This document shows, one piece after another, positions 54,805-63,561 of a stretch of 64,000 nucleotides of DNA. The DNA is taken from positions 62,001-126,000 of the forward strand of contig NZ_BOMG01000054.1 in the NCBI RefSeq assembly GCF_016862075.1, read 5' to 3'. Source of the DNA: Actinoplanes couchii (GTDB taxonomy: Bacteria > Actinomycetota > Actinomycetes > Mycobacteriales > Micromonosporaceae). Position 1 is the stretch's first letter, and each line of letters starts with the position of its first letter. Both the position numbers and the translations under genes were made by a program. The notes beneath the pieces were generated by a model that saw nothing but the letters and a program-made list of their open reading frames with translations, was not told the origin of the DNA and made no database searches.

Positions 54805-55530
54805 ATGAAGACGACGATTCCGCAGGTTTTCACCGCAGCGATCGTGCGCGATCCGGCCGCGCCCCTGCTCACCTGGTACGACGACGCCACCGGGGACCGC
54901 ACCGAGCTGTCCGGGATCACCCTCGACAACTGGGTCCAGAAAACCGCGAATCTGCTGGTCGACGGGGTCGGCCTGGGGCACGGCGACGCGGTCGCGCTGC
55001 TGCTGCCGCCGCACTGGCAGACCGCCGCGCTGCTGCTCGGCGTCTCGGCCGCCGGGCTGGCCGCCGATCTGGACGGCGATCCGCAGCCGGTGGAGGCGCT
55101 GTTCACCACACCGGAGCGGGCCGCCGCCGCGGTGAACTGGGCCACCATGGACCGGTACGTGACCGGCCTGCTCCCGTTGGCGATGCCGTTGCGCACCGTT
55201 CCGGAGGGTTTCACCGACTACGTGACCGAGGTCCGCAACTTCGGCGACCACTTCCGGGGCGAAACGGTCGCCGCGGAGGACCGGGCGCTGGCCGGCCCGG
55301 TCGAGCTGAGCCACCACGACGTGGTGGCCGCCGCCCACGACCGGGCCGCCGAGCTGGGCATCACGCCCGGTGCCCGGGTGCTGATCGACACCGCGGGTTA
55401 CCCGGACCCGGTCGACTGGCTGCTCGCCCCGCTGACCGTGGGCGCCTCGATCGTGCTCTGCGCCAACCTGGACGCGTCGAAGGTCGAGGCGCGGGCGGCC
55501 ACCGAGAAGGTCACTCTGACGCTGCGCTGA
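54805..55530 (+). CDS. TIGR03089 family protein
   Basis: 241 residues. It resembles the N-terminal part of AMP-binding enzymes (L-T-W-Y-D-D-A-T-G-D-R-T-E-L-S-G and G-D-A-V-A-L-L-L-P-P-H-W) but lacks the ATP-binding S-S-G-T-T-G motif, as is usual for this actinobacterial family of unknown function. ATG 54805. It overlaps the convergent acetoacetyl-CoA synthetase gene by 20 bases. Confidence 0.85.
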   Translation: MKTTIPQVFTAAIVRDPAAPLLTWYDDATGDRTELSGITLDNWVQKTANLLVDGVGLGHGDAVALLLPPHWQTAALLLGVSAAGLAADLDGDPQPVEALFTTPERAAAAVNWATMDRYVTGLLPLAMPLRTVPEGFTDYVTEVRNFGDHFRGETVAAEDRALAGPVELSHHDVVAAAHDRAAELGITPGARVLIDTAGYPDPVDWLLAPLTVGASIVLCANLDASKVEARAATEKVTLTLR

Positions 55531-57475
55531 GCCGCTCGCGGTACAGGGCGGCGAAGGCGTTCAGCGACTCCGGGTTCGCCAGGGCGCCCTTCGCGGCCGC
55601 GGACCCGGCCGGGGTGCCGGTGAGGATCCGTTTCACCGGCACCTCCAGCTTCTTGCCGGAGAGGGTGCGCGGGATCGCGTCCACCCGGTGGGCGGCGTCC
55701 GGGACGTGCCGGGGCGAGAGCGCGGCCCGCAGCTCCCGGGCGATCCGGCCGCGCAGCGCGTCGTCCAGCTCGACACCGTCGGCCGGCACCACGAAGAGCA
55801 GCAGCTCGCCGTTCGGGTCACCGGGCGTGTCCAGGTGCACCACCAGCGAGTCGGCGATCTCCGGCAGGCTCTCCACCACCGAGTAGAACTCGGCGGTGCC
55901 CAGGCGTACGCCGCCGCGGTTGAGGGTCGCGTCCGAGCGGCCGGTGAGCACGCAACTGCCGTCCGGGTCGACGGTGATCCAGTCGCCGTGCCGCCAGACC
56001 CCGGGGAAGACGTCGAAGTACGCCTCCCGGAAGCGGCTGCCGTCGGTGTCGTTCCAGAAGCCGACCGGCATGCTCGGCATCGGCGCGCTGATCACCAGCT
56101 CCCCCAGCTCGCCGACGACCGGCTTGCCGGATCCGTCGTACGCCTCCACCCGGGCGCCCAGGATCCGGCTGGTGATCACCCCGGCGCGGATCGGCAGCAG
56201 CGGCACCCCGCCGACGAATCCGGTGCACACGTCGGTGCCGCCGGACAGCGACATCAACCGGATGTCCGGGCCGATCGTCTCGTAGACCCAGGTCCAGCCC
56301 TCGGGCGGCAACGGCGCTCCGGTCGAGCCGATCCCGCGCAGCCGGCCGGACGCCGGCGGGGTGATCCCGGCCTTGCGGCAGGCCAGCAGGAACGGCGCCG
56401 ACGTGCCGAAGTAGGTGACGCCCGCGGTGTCCACCAGCTCCCACAGCGCCGACAGGTCCGGCCAGCCCGGGTTGCCGTCGAACAGCACGATCGCGGCACC
56501 CGCCGCCGGGCCGCTGGCCAGGTAGTTCCACATCATCCAGCCGGTGGTGGTGAACCAGAGGAACCGGTCGCCGGCGCCGAGGTCGTGGTGCAGGGCCAGG
56601 ATCTTGAGGTGTTCCAGCAGGATGCCGCCGTGCCCGTGGACGATCGGTTTCGGCAGGCCGGTGGTGCCGGAGCTGTAGAGCACGTAGAGCGGGTGGTCGA
56701 ACGGGACCGGGGTGAACTCCAGCGGGTCGTCGCCGGTCAGCTCGGCCCAGTCGCCGTCGCCGCCCAGGTATCCGATGGTGATCACGTGCTCGATCGACGG
56801 GATCGACTCCCGGATCGTGGTGATCTCGGCACGCCTGTCGACGTCCTTGTCGCCGTAGCGGTAGCCGTCCACGGCCACCAGCACCTTCGGCTCGATCTGG
56901 CTCCAGCGGTCGATCACGCTGCGGGCCCCGAACTCCGGCGCGCAGGACGAGAAGATCGCGCCCAGGCTGGCCGTGGCCAGCATCAGCACGTAGGTCTCCG
57001 GGATGTTCGGCGCGTAGGCCGCGACCCGGTCACCCGCGCCGACACCCCGGGACCTCAGCCCGGCACGGACCATCCGGACGTCCTCCCGCAGCTGCCGGGC
57101 GGTCAGGGTGAGCGGTTCCCGCGATTGGGAGTACGCCGTGACAACCGGATCGTCGTCGTCGAAACCGGGCAGGCGCAGCACGTTCTCGGCGTAGTTGAGC
57201 GTGGCGCCGGGGAACCAGCGGGCCCCCGGCATCTCCGCCGAGTCGAGCACCGCGGTGGCCGGTTCGTGCCCGATCACCTGGAAGAAGTCCCAGATCGACT
57301 GCCAGAACGCGGTCAGGTCGGTGACGGACCACTCCCACAGGGCGGCGTAGTCGGCGAAGGCCAGCCCGCGCTCCGACTCCAGCCAGGCCAGATAGCGCCC
57401 GATCCGGGTGGTCTCCCGGATGTCCACCGGCGGCTCCCACAGCAGTGTGCCGACCGTCACCCCACCTGTAGTCAT
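55511..57475 (-). CDS. Acetoacetyl-CoA synthetase
   Basis: 654 residues, the usual length for acetoacetate-CoA ligases. Core motifs: Y-S-S-G-T-T-G-L-P-K-P for ATP, T-G-R-S-D-A-T-L-N-R-G-G-V-R-L-G and the acyl-adenylation lysine in L-S-G-K-K-L-E-V-P-V-K. The N-terminal W-E-P-P is typical. It activates acetoacetate for lipid or polyhydroxybutyrate metabolism. I chose ATG 57475 (AAGG seven bases upstream); GTG 57481 is an alternative. Its 5' leader ends within a large inverted repeat. Confidence 0.92.
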   Translation of the reverse strand: MTTGGVTVGTLLWEPPVDIRETTRIGRYLAWLESERGLAFADYAALWEWSVTDLTAFWQSIWDFFQVIGHEPATAVLDSAEMPGARWFPGATLNYAENVLRLPGFDDDDPVVTAYSQSREPLTLTARQLREDVRMVRAGLRSRGVGAGDRVAAYAPNIPETYVLMLATASLGAIFSSCAPEFGARSVIDRWSQIEPKVLVAVDGYRYGDKDVDRRAEITTIRESIPSIEHVITIGYLGGDGDWAELTGDDPLEFTPVPFDHPLYVLYSSGTTGLPKPIVHGHGGILLEHLKILALHHDLGAGDRFLWFTTTGWMMWNYLASGPAAGAAIVLFDGNPGWPDLSALWELVDTAGVTYFGTSAPFLLACRKAGITPPASGRLRGIGSTGAPLPPEGWTWVYETIGPDIRLMSLSGGTDVCTGFVGGVPLLPIRAGVITSRILGARVEAYDGSGKPVVGELGELVISAPMPSMPVGFWNDTDGSRFREAYFDVFPGVWRHGDWITVDPDGSCVLTGRSDATLNRGGVRLGTAEFYSVVESLPEIADSLVVHLDTPGDPNGELLLFVVPADGVELDDALRGRIARELRAALSPRHVPDAAHRVDAIPRTLSGKKLEVPVKRILTGTPAGSAAAKGALANPESLNAFAALYRERLSAASE

Positions 57476-57481
57476 GAGCAC

Positions 57482-57655
57482 ACCTTAGGTCCTGTGTGGC
57501 AGACCCCGTGGGAGCGAGGCGAGGTCCAGGTGGTGGCTGGCGCCAGCCGGACAAAGGTCGCATACCGGTGTTGTATGTGGCCTTTGTCCGGATGCCGCCA
57601 GCCACCACCTGGGCCACGCCGTAGCCCCGCGGGGTCTGCCACACAGGACCAAGGT
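57482..57655. repeat. 174-bp near-perfect inverted repeat (fold-back element)
   Basis: About 84-base arms read ACCTT-GGTCCTGTGTGGC-AGACCCCG and so on from both ends, separated by a loop of about 7 bases (CGGTGTT near 57565-57571). Roughly 85 percent of positions pair, including GGTCCTGTGTGGCAGACCCCG, CCAGGTGGTGGCTGGCG and CCGGACAAAGG. It lies between divergent genes, so it is not a terminator for either. It may be a MITE-like mobile element, an operator, or encode a long hairpin RNA. No flanking target duplication is visible. Confidence 0.85.
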
Positions 57656-57741
57656 CGTCCGCCGGGCCCTTGGACATGGTCAGAGCGGTCGTGGACGGCC
57701 GGTCCCGGGACACTTGCCGCAGAGCGGTAGCGTTCCGGATC

Positions 57742-59100
57742 ATGCGTCACCTCAGGTCGATCTTGTATGCACTCGTCCTGGCACCCTCCATCTGGGTGCT
57801 GATCGGCGTCGGTTTCACCAACGACCTGAGCAGTCGCGGACGGGAGTTCTTCTCGGCCGAGTCGATCAGCGGCCTGTTGCTGGTGGTCTTCGCCGGGATC
57901 CTCGTCACCATCCTGGCCTTCTCCCCGATCTCCCCGGCCGGGCCGGCACTGACCGGCGCCACGTTCCTCGGCGTGACGATCTGGGCGTGGAACTCGCCCG
58001 CCGCGTACGCCGCGATGTGGGCCCCGGAAGTGTCCAAAGAGGGCTTCGACCTGAGCCGGCCCGGGTACGGTCTCGCCGCCCTGTTGGCGTTCCCGCTGAT
58101 GACCACCGCGCTGAGTGCCCGCCGGTGGGCCCGCTACGAGCCCCCGGTCCTGCCGATCATCGGTGAGATCGGCCGGTTCCGGGGCGCCGCCAAGGCGCCC
58201 GGCATCAACGTCGCCGTCGAACAGACCACGATCATCCGCACTCCGGGTACGGGGTTCCCCGGCGTCAACTCCACCCAGGCCGCCGACCGCACCGTGGCCA
58301 TCAACAGCGCCCCGGCCGCCGACCGCACGGTCGCCATCAACTCCGGCGCCCCGGCCGCGGCCCTGCCCGCCGCGCCGAAGCCGGCCGCGCCCAAGCCGCC
58401 CGCCGCACCGGTCATCGCGCCGAAGCCCGCCGCAGCGGCTCCCGTCACACCGGCCGCGCCCAAGCCCGCCGGCTCGGTTCCCGTCACTCCGGTCATCGCC
58501 CCCAAGCCCGCCGCCGCGCCGGCCGAGGATCGAACGATGGCGCTGCCGAGCGTCGATCGGGCGGTTGCCGCGACCCCGCCGAAGCCGTCCACGCCGCCGG
58601 CTCTGCCCGCCACGCCCGCGCTACCCGCCGCGCCGAAGCCGACCGGGCAGGCCACCCCGCCCAAGCCGACCGGCCAGGCGACAGCGCCGAAGCCGACCGG
58701 CCAGGCCACGCCGCCCAAGCCGACCGGGCAGGCCACGCCGCCCAAGCCGACCGGCCAGGCCACGCCTCCGAAGCCGACCGGGCAGGCCACTCCGCCGGTG
58801 CCGTCTGCTCGGCCGGCACAGAATCTGCAGCAGGCGAACGCGCCGAATGCCGTTCAGCAGCAGGCGCCGAAGAACCTCGGGCTGGCGCAGAGCCTGCAGA
58901 AAGCCGGTCTGGCGCAGGACCTGAAGCTCTCCGGCGCGATCTCGAAGACCCCGAAGCCCGCGCCCGCGGCGCCCATGTCCGGGTCGGCACAGGTTTCCGG
59001 GTCGGCGCAGGTCAAGCCGGTGTCGCCGGCCAAACCGGGCGATGCGGACCCGGTCGCCGGGATCCCCGGTCAGCGGAAGCCTCCCGCGATCGAGTCCTGA
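57742..59100 (+). CDS. Four-helix membrane protein with long Pro/Ala/Lys-rich repeat tail
   Basis: 452 residues from ATG 57742. Four hydrophobic segments lie between about 6 and 130 (for example L-Y-A-L-V-L-A-P-S-I-W). The remaining 310 residues are low-complexity, with A-P-K-P and P-A-A and six copies of P-K-P-T-G-Q-A-T-P/A. I know no function; the tail is probably cytoplasmic and disordered. Divergent from acetoacetyl-CoA synthetase across the inverted repeat. Confidence 0.8.
   Translation: MRHLRSILYALVLAPSIWVLIGVGFTNDLSSRGREFFSAESISGLLLVVFAGILVTILAFSPISPAGPALTGATFLGVTIWAWNSPAAYAAMWAPEVSKEGFDLSRPGYGLAALLAFPLMTTALSARRWARYEPPVLPIIGEIGRFRGAAKAPGINVAVEQTTIIRTPGTGFPGVNSTQAADRTVAINSAPAADRTVAINSGAPAAALPAAPKPAAPKPPAAPVIAPKPAAAAPVTPAAPKPAGSVPVTPVIAPKPAAAPAEDRTMALPSVDRAVAATPPKPSTPPALPATPALPAAPKPTGQATPPKPTGQATAPKPTGQATPPKPTGQATPPKPTGQATPPKPTGQATPPVPSARPAQNLQQANAPNAVQQQAPKNLGLAQSLQKAGLAQDLKLSGAISKTPKPAPAAPMSGSAQVSGSAQVKPVSPAKPGDADPVAGIPGQRKPPAIES
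58633..58794 (+). repeat. 27-bp coding tandem repeats (PKPTGQAT units)
   Basis: Six in-frame 27-base copies within the membrane-protein gene encode nine-residue units P-K-P-T-G-Q-A-T-P/A; third-position differences between copies show that the protein repeat is under selection or moderately old. Confidence 0.85.
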
Positions 59101-59114
59101 CCGAAACTGCACAA

Positions 59115-59150
59115 AGATCGGGCCGGCCCCCACAGGGACCGGCCCGATCT
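59115..59150. terminator. Terminator between the membrane protein and GH30 genes
   Basis: Perfect 12-bp arms AGATCGGGCCGG (59115-59126) and CCGGCCCGATCT (59139-59150). On the plus strand it is followed by CGTTCCCC; it lies between convergent genes and can serve both. Confidence 0.8.
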
Positions 59151-59157
59151 CGTTCCC

Positions 59158-61005
59158 CTACTGGTTCAGGGCCCACTTCTGGTTGGCGCCGGTTCCACAG
59201 GTCCAGATCTGCAGTCGGGCACCGTCGGCGGAATTGTTCCCGGTCACGTCGAGACATTTACCGGAATAGCTGTTCACCAGTCGCTGACTGCCGTCCGGGG
59301 TCCATTTCTGCGACGTTCCGGAATGGCAGTCCCACAGATGGGTGACGGTTCCGTCGGCTGTGGACGGCCCGTCGACGTCGAGGCATTTCCCGAGCGCCCG
59401 CAGAGTGCCGTCCCCGGGCCGGCTCCACCGCTGGGCGGCGGTGCCGTTGCAGGTCCAGAGCTGCACCGCGGTGCCGTTGGCGGTGGCGGCCCCGGCCACG
59501 TCGGCGCACTTCCCGGCCAGGCCGGTGACGGTCCCGCCCGGTGCCGGGCTCCCGGTTCCGGACCAGGTGAAGGTCGCGGTGGTACGGGCCGGAAGGGTGT
59601 ACACGAAGGACTGCGTACCCCAGTCGACCCGCACCGACTGGCTGCCGGTCCCGCCGTTGTGGGCGATCAGCGCCTTGGATCCGTCCGGGTTGCGCCAGGC
59701 GACGTTCGGCACCGTGCCGGAGGCGGTGCTGCCGATGCGTACCGCGCCGGGTCTGACGAATTTGGTCAGGTGTCCGGTGGTGTAGTACTCGACCGTGTAG
59801 TCGACCTGGCCGGCCCGGGATCCGCCGTCCTGCACGGTGATCAGCCCGGTACACGTACCGCAGCCGCCGTTGTGGGGTCCCATGCCCTGATTGAGGGCCA
59901 GGCTCCATTTGACGAGGCTGCTGCTCCAGTTCCGCGCGTAGTTGACGATGTCGGCCATGTCCTCGTTGTGCTGGTTGCCGATCCACGTGCCGCCGGAGTG
60001 TTCGGTGGAGAATTGTTTGACCGCCGGGTAGGCGTCGTGGACCTGGCTGCCGACGGCCGGGTCACCGAAGTAGCCGTGCCAGGCGATGCCACCGAAGAGC
60101 GGGTCGTCGCGGACCCCGGCGTCGGCCAGGATCGCCGCGCCGAAGTTGGCGTAGTCGCCGTAGTTCCAGTCGTGGATCAGGACCTTGGTGGTGATGCCGG
60201 CGGCCCGGAACGCGGGGTAGACGTGGTTCTTGGTGAACTCGACGAGGCCGGACGGGTTCCAGCTCATTCCCGGGTAGTTCATCGCCGCCGGGTTGGCCGC
60301 CTGGCAGCAGTTGGGTTCGTTCTGCACCGAGACGTAGTTGATCGGCACGCCCGCGGCCTGGTAACTCTGCACGTATCTGACCAGGTACTGGGCGTACATC
60401 GGGTAGTACTCCCACTTGAGCCAGCCCATCTGGTCCATCCGGCCGTTGTCCTTCATCCAGCCGGGCGCGCTCCACGGCACCCCCTTCACCCGTAGCGCCG
60501 GGTTGAGGGCGCGGGCCTGCTGGGTGAGCAGCCGGACGTTGGTGTCGTACCCGTTGGCGCCGAAGTCGGTCAGGTCGCAGCAGGTGTCGTCGAGCGAGAC
60601 GTTGCCGGGGCGGGACAGGTCGGACGCGCCGATCGGGTTGCGGACGAACGACAGCCCGATGCCGTCGGTGGGGCTGAACAGTCTTGTCATCACCGCGTCG
60701 CGGGTGGCGGCGCTGACCGGTCCGCCGCGCAGCAGGTGGGCGGTGGTGTCGGTGATCGACGCGCCGCCGCCCTCGAAGACCTGGTAGGTGGCGTTCTCGT
60801 CGACGGTGATCGTCTGGTTCGCGGTGCCGCCGGCCGGCCCGAAGGCGATCGGGGTCTGCTGCTGGAGACCGCGGGTGACGACCCGGCCGGCACTGTCCGA
60901 TGTGGTGGTGAGGTGGATGTTCACGGTTTCGCCGGCGGCGTACGCCGGGGAACTCAGGAACGTGGCGCCGACGACAAGCGCCAGCAACGATCCGCGTCTG
61001 CGCAT
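59158..61005 (-). CDS. Secreted GH30 glycoside hydrolase with C-terminal ricin-type lectin domain
   Basis: 615 residues. Signal peptide (about 1-23, P-A-Y-A-A), then a GH30 catalytic region (about 65-480): G-G-G-A-S-I-T-D near 79-86, acid/base Glu230 in S-V-Q-N-E-P-N, nucleophile Glu335 in S-T-E-H-S-G. The C-terminal domain (about 490-615) holds three repeats with C-L-D-V and Q-x-W motifs of family 13 carbohydrate-binding modules. It probably attacks beta-1,6-glucan, glucosylceramide or xylan; substrate uncertain. The LacI gene just upstream on the same strand may control it. Confidence 0.93.
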   Translation of the reverse strand: MRRRGSLLALVVGATFLSSPAYAAGETVNIHLTTTSDSAGRVVTRGLQQQTPIAFGPAGGTANQTITVDENATYQVFEGGGASITDTTAHLLRGGPVSAATRDAVMTRLFSPTDGIGLSFVRNPIGASDLSRPGNVSLDDTCCDLTDFGANGYDTNVRLLTQQARALNPALRVKGVPWSAPGWMKDNGRMDQMGWLKWEYYPMYAQYLVRYVQSYQAAGVPINYVSVQNEPNCCQAANPAAMNYPGMSWNPSGLVEFTKNHVYPAFRAAGITTKVLIHDWNYGDYANFGAAILADAGVRDDPLFGGIAWHGYFGDPAVGSQVHDAYPAVKQFSTEHSGGTWIGNQHNEDMADIVNYARNWSSSLVKWSLALNQGMGPHNGGCGTCTGLITVQDGGSRAGQVDYTVEYYTTGHLTKFVRPGAVRIGSTASGTVPNVAWRNPDGSKALIAHNGGTGSQSVRVDWGTQSFVYTLPARTTATFTWSGTGSPAPGGTVTGLAGKCADVAGAATANGTAVQLWTCNGTAAQRWSRPGDGTLRALGKCLDVDGPSTADGTVTHLWDCHSGTSQKWTPDGSQRLVNSYSGKCLDVTGNNSADGARLQIWTCGTGANQKWALNQ

Positions 61006-61089
61006 GTGGACTCCTGCTACACGGGGGAAGGTAACAGGAAGGAAACCTCTGTTAATTCGAGTCGGTCAATGCATTCGCGGACCGCGCGG

Positions 61090-62118
61090 TCACGTCCCGG
61101 TTCCGGAACCGTGAAACACGTCAGGAACCGGCCCGGTCGACTCCCGGACCACCAACTCGGTCGCCAACTCCACGTGCAGCGCGTCCAGCCGGTGCCCGCC
61201 CAGCATCCGCAGCAGCAGGTGCACCGCCATCCGCCCCATCTCCTCCAGGGGCTGCCGGACCGTCGTCAGCATCGGCCGGCACGCCCGGCCCAGCTCGATG
61301 TCGTCGAACCCGGCGACGGACAGGTCGGCCGGCACCCGCAGCCCCCGTTCGGCGGCCGCCCGCAGCGCCCCGATCGCCATCTTGTCGTTGAAGGCCAGCA
61401 GCGCGGTCGGCCGGTCCGGCAGGTCCAGCAGCTCGGCGGCGGCCCGGTGCCCGAGCGCGGTGGTCGGCTCGGCGACGAACCGGGTCAGCTCCGGGTCCGG
61501 CAGCACCCCCGCGTCGGCGAGCGGGGCCAGATAACCGGCGAACCGGCTCTCCCCGGCCAGCCAGTCCCGCGGCCCGCCGATGATGCCGATCCGCCGGTGA
61601 CCGAGACCGATCAGGTGGGCGGTGAGTTGCCGGGCGCCGGAGAAGTGTGCGGCGGAGACGGCCGCCAGGTTCCGCGGCGGTGGTGTCCGCGGGTCGAGCA
61701 CCACGAACGGGAAACCCCGGTCCCGCAGCCGGACCAGCTCGGCGCCGGGCTCCGGCGGCAGGATCAGCACCGCGCCGGCCACGTCCCGGCGGCCGGTCAG
61801 GGTGGTCAGCACGTGCTCGCGCTGGGCCGACACCCCCGCGTTCAGCACCACCGGGAGATGGTGCGGTTCCAGGGCCTCGGCGACCGCGGAGACGATCAGC
61901 CCGAAGTAGTCGGTCAGCACGTAGGGGCAGCGCACGAAGATTCCGGTGGCCCGCTCGCCCCGCCGCCGCGGCGCCTGCCCGCCCAGCTCACCGAGGGCGG
62001 ACAGGACCCGGTCCCGGGTGTCCGGCGCGACGTTGGCCCGGCCGTTCAGCACCCGGGAGACGGTGGCGATGGACAGTCCGGTACGGGTGGCGACGTCCCG
62101 TACGGTGGCTCGGGTCAC
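61090..62118 (-). CDS. LacI family transcriptional regulator
   Basis: 342 residues. The N-terminal HTH (T-V-R-D-V-A-T-R-T-G-L-S-I-A-T-V-S-R-V-L-N-G, 5-26) and hinge are followed by a periplasmic-binding-like effector domain (about 60-335) with F-D-D-I-E-L-G and T-T-V-R-Q-P. GTG 62118 overlaps the upstream stop (GTGA). It is 84 bases upstream of the GH30 gene, the natural target, with a sugar released by it as likely inducer. Confidence 0.93.
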   Translation of the reverse strand: MTRATVRDVATRTGLSIATVSRVLNGRANVAPDTRDRVLSALGELGGQAPRRRGERATGIFVRCPYVLTDYFGLIVSAVAEALEPHHLPVVLNAGVSAQREHVLTTLTGRRDVAGAVLILPPEPGAELVRLRDRGFPFVVLDPRTPPPRNLAAVSAAHFSGARQLTAHLIGLGHRRIGIIGGPRDWLAGESRFAGYLAPLADAGVLPDPELTRFVAEPTTALGHRAAAELLDLPDRPTALLAFNDKMAIGALRAAAERGLRVPADLSVAGFDDIELGRACRPMLTTVRQPLEEMGRMAVHLLLRMLGGHRLDALHVELATELVVRESTGPVPDVFHGSGTGT

Positions 62119-62354
62119 TTCGTGGACGATACGACCTCACGTCGGCGCCAGCGCACCACGGATCCGTAGAGATACATCGCGGCCAGCACCGCGGGACCGA
62201 GGGACACGGCGAGCACGCCGATCAGGCTCGGGCCGCCCCAGTGCCCGGCATAGGTGGACGGATCGGTCAGGTCGATCAGGAACGGCTCGGCCACGCCGCG
62301 CACGACCACGGCCGCCGCGACGAGCAGCGCGAGCACCTTGAGCAGCATGTTCAT
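62115..62354 (-). CDS. Small two-to-three-helix membrane protein
   Basis: 79 residues from ATG 62354: hydrophobic segments about 3-20 and 40-64, and a basic end R-W-R-R-R-E. It overlaps the LacI gene by GTGA and so is translationally coupled to it. No family recognised and no ribosome site seen; a GTG upstream (62372) is possible. Confidence 0.6.
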   Translation of the reverse strand: MNMLLKVLALLVAAAVVVRGVAEPFLIDLTDPSTYAGHWGGPSLIGVLAVSLGPAVLAAMYLYGSVVRWRRREVVSSTK

Positions 62355-62746
62355 GTATTCGACGGTAGGCACGGCGATCACCGGCCGCATCGGGATGATC
62401 CCGGATACGGCCCCTAGGATCGCGGCGTGCTGAAATCTCGTGGCGCCCGTTCTCCACCCGTACGCCGCAGGGATCGTCGCTCTGTCCTGGTGTTGGGGTG
62501 CCGAACTCTTCCCGCTCACCGGGATCCCGGCGGCGCTGTCGGCGGAGAGCCGGCTCGCCCGGCCGGCCCCGGGCACGTCGTTCGACCCGCTCGACCTGCT
62601 CTGGTATCCGCTCGGGGTGATCCCGTTCGGGCCGTCCATCGTCTGCTTCGGAACAACTGACAAACATCGAAAATCCACTATTGCTTTCGTACGTCCGGGC
62701 CGCCAGGCTGAGCGCGTTTGTTACCGACTGGTAAGGAGCACGGCTC
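62355..62746. other. Intergenic region before the NLP gene
   Basis: 392 bases between divergent genes. It contains hydrophobic open frames on both strands, but none has a ribosome site and recognisable domain. The sequence GGTAAGGAGCACGGCTC just before 62747 provides the ribosome site AAGGAG of the NLP gene. Nothing else identified. Confidence 0.5.
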
Positions 62747-63526
62747 ATGGCCCCCAACATGATCCCCGCCGGTGCGCGACGAACGGCGCTGGTCGCCGCC
62801 GCCGCCCTCGCTCTGGTCGCCGCCGCCGCGTCCCCCGCGCTGGCCGCGCCCCCGGCGAAGCTGCCCGGCAACGCCGAGGCGATCGAGACCAAGTGGCAGC
62901 CGGCGTACGACTACGACACCGACGGTTGCTACCCGACCCCGGCGATCGGCCCGACCGGAACCGTCAACGGCGGGCTCAACCCGACCGGATCGCTCAGCGG
63001 CGACTGCCACGACACGTCCGATCTGGACAACACCAACGGCTACTCGCGCTACAAGTGCAACAACGGGTGGTGCGCGATCGCGTACGGCCTCTACTTCGAG
63101 AAGGACCAGGCGCTCGCCAACAGCTCCATCGGCGGCCACCGCCACGACTGGGAGCACGTGGTCGTCTGGGTGCAGAACGACGTCGCGAAGTACGTCGCCA
63201 CCTCGGCACACGGCGACTTCTCGATCTCCGCCGCGAGCAGCGTGCGCTGGTCCGGCAACAACCCGAAGATCGTCTACCACAAGGACGGCATCAGCACGCA
63301 CACCTTCCGGCTCGCCGGCAGCAACGACGAGCCGCCGGAGAACGCGTACGGCACCTGGCGGTTCCCGACGCTGGTGGGCTGGAACGGGTACCCCTCGACC
63401 AGCATCCGGACCACGTTGAGCAACTATGACTTCGGCAGCGCGAACTTCGGCCTGAAGGACGCCAACTTCGTCAACCTGATCACCGAGGCGATGCCCGCCG
63501 GCATCTCCTTCAACCCCTCCGCCTGA
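62747..63526 (+). CDS. Secreted NPP1/NLP-family (necrosis-inducing-like) protein
   Basis: 259 residues. Signal peptide about 1-33 (cleavage near A-L-A-A). The hallmark heptapeptide G-H-R-H-D-W-E is at 130-136, part of the metal-binding pocket of NLP cytolysins, which act on plant glycosylinositol phosphorylceramides in oomycetes, fungi and plant pathogens. Four cysteines (61, 87, 104, 109) may form two disulfides. AAGGAG lies about 8-10 bases before ATG 62747. Whether this homologue is toxic or a saprophytic binding protein is unknown. Confidence 0.9.
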   Translation: MAPNMIPAGARRTALVAAAALALVAAAASPALAAPPAKLPGNAEAIETKWQPAYDYDTDGCYPTPAIGPTGTVNGGLNPTGSLSGDCHDTSDLDNTNGYSRYKCNNGWCAIAYGLYFEKDQALANSSIGGHRHDWEHVVVWVQNDVAKYVATSAHGDFSISAASSVRWSGNNPKIVYHKDGISTHTFRLAGSNDEPPENAYGTWRFPTLVGWNGYPSTSIRTTLSNYDFGSANFGLKDANFVNLITEAMPAGISFNPSA

Positions 63527-63561
63527 CCCGGCGTTCGATCCCCTTTTCCCCGAGGAAGTGC

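Noticed and set aside
57482..57655. Rho-independent terminator
   Set aside because: It lies between divergent genes, is far larger than a terminator and lacks a T-run.
55688..57730. A 680-codon plus-strand frame across acetoacetyl-CoA synthetase
   Set aside because: Antisense to an enzyme with all catalytic motifs; composition is arginine/proline-rich without domains.
62427..62660. Plus-strand 77-codon gene before the NLP gene
   Set aside because: No ribosome site, no domain, Arg/Pro-rich composition typical of shadow frames.
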